Assembly: GCA_026413225.1 (NCBI GenBank)
Contig: CM048557.1
Coordinates: forward strand, 20,562,871 to 20,626,870
DNA length: 64,000 nucleotides
Reading direction: 5' to 3'
Source: Otis tarda
Lineage: Eukaryota > Chordata > Aves > Otidiformes > Otididae
Shown here: positions 63,489 to 64,000 of the stretch, in pieces
Layout: every line of letters starts with the position of its first letter
Numbering within the stretch: the first letter of the stretch is position 1
The notes under the pieces: model-generated
The model's input: only the letters and a program-made list of their open reading frames with translations
The model's database searches: none
Told to the model about the DNA's origin: nothing
Program-made: the position numbers and the translations under genes

Positions 63489-64000
63489 GAGGTGGCAAAC
63501 TTTTCCTGTTTTCCATTTTCCTGGTGCCTCACTCCCTTATTATGCTTCAGAAGTGGAGGAGGAAGCCACTAGAACTTAAATAAAAACAGGGTAAGAGCAG
63601 AGTGTTGGAAGGAAACGAAGAGCAGGCTAATGCCAGAGGAGGACCATGTATTTTTTTTTAATCTCTTAGTTTTTCACCCTCTGTTTCATATGATCTAGTC
63701 TCAGAAGCAAAATAGTGACGCCAGTGTAACAGGGTTAGTAGCTTAGCTGTGGTGCTCCACTGGCATGACTGTTTTGGTGGGGCTCGTGGGCATCTTCTCT
63801 CTAATGCCAAAGAAATGGATGAGAAGCAGCAATATCTGACCAAGCATCTTTGGTTCACTTGGGGTAATGTGTATTTGTGGGTATGAAGGTGTCTCATGCT
63901 TCAGCCTGGAAAGAGCACAACAGTAAATTTCAAGAGTTTTTTATGGGGATGAAAAAAAAAATAAAATTAGTAAGACTGGAACAGATTCATGTGGATGAAA

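Larger units (their letters stand above)
52646..64000 (+). other. KCNQ1: KCNQ1 intron 1, distal part in this window
   Basis: More than 11 kb of AT-rich DNA without a recognisable exon, RNA gene or interspersed repeat apart from simple sequence: T27 at 55197-55223, T19 at 60336-60354 and A24 at 63465-63488. I looked for the S1-encoding exon 2 (family motif around STIEQY and LFWM) and did not find it. The open frames (for example 58893-59207 on +, 63658-63897 on -) carry no known domain. Confidence 0.55.

Overview
This is a bird nuclear genome window. The evidence is CR1 LINE copies ending in the ATTCTATGAT-type tail, several solo LTRs of avian ERV-L-like families, a few very old MIR copies, and one vertebrate coding exon inside a CpG island. 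I cannot name the species.

The only protein-coding sequence I can support is exon 1 of KCNQ1 (Kv7.1 potassium channel) at 13183-13574 on the + strand. It lies in a CpG island (about 12890-13800) and ends at a GT|GTGAGT splice donor in phase 2, as human KCNQ1 exon 1 does. About 13 kb of upstream flank precedes it. The roughly 50 kb after it appear to be KCNQ1 intron 1; I found no candidate for exon 2 (the S1 segment), so that intron probably runs past the window end.

The upstream flank (1-12.5 kb) holds the 3' part of a large LTR at the left edge, a MIR relic near 2.7 kb and a CR1 3' end near 6.8 kb. The rest is unannotated single-copy-looking DNA with one candidate regulatory block near 12.2 kb. 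The intron (13.6-64 kb) carries CR1 fragments at 20.1, 26.5, 32.9, 36.9 and 44.3-44.8 kb and MIR relics at 29.3 and 47.4 kb. It also carries solo LTRs at 25.1 kb (+), 33.2 kb (-), 37.4 kb (+) and 51.5 kb (-). Three of these four LTRs have recognisable 5-bp target duplications (CTTCT/CTTCC, CAAGG/CAAGG, GTGGT/GTGGT); the 37.4 kb copy does not. A degenerate full-length 5S rRNA copy at 44792-44909 directly abuts a CR1 reverse-transcriptase fragment in the same orientation, which looks like a retrotransposition chimera.

Nearly all other open frames are short and chance-like, or lie within LTRs and the CpG island. I see no operon-like system, CRISPR array or novel gene cluster. The most unusual items are the 5S-CR1 junction, the LTR lacking a target duplication, and sense-oriented LTRs carrying promoter or poly(A)-like signals inside the KCNQ1 intron.
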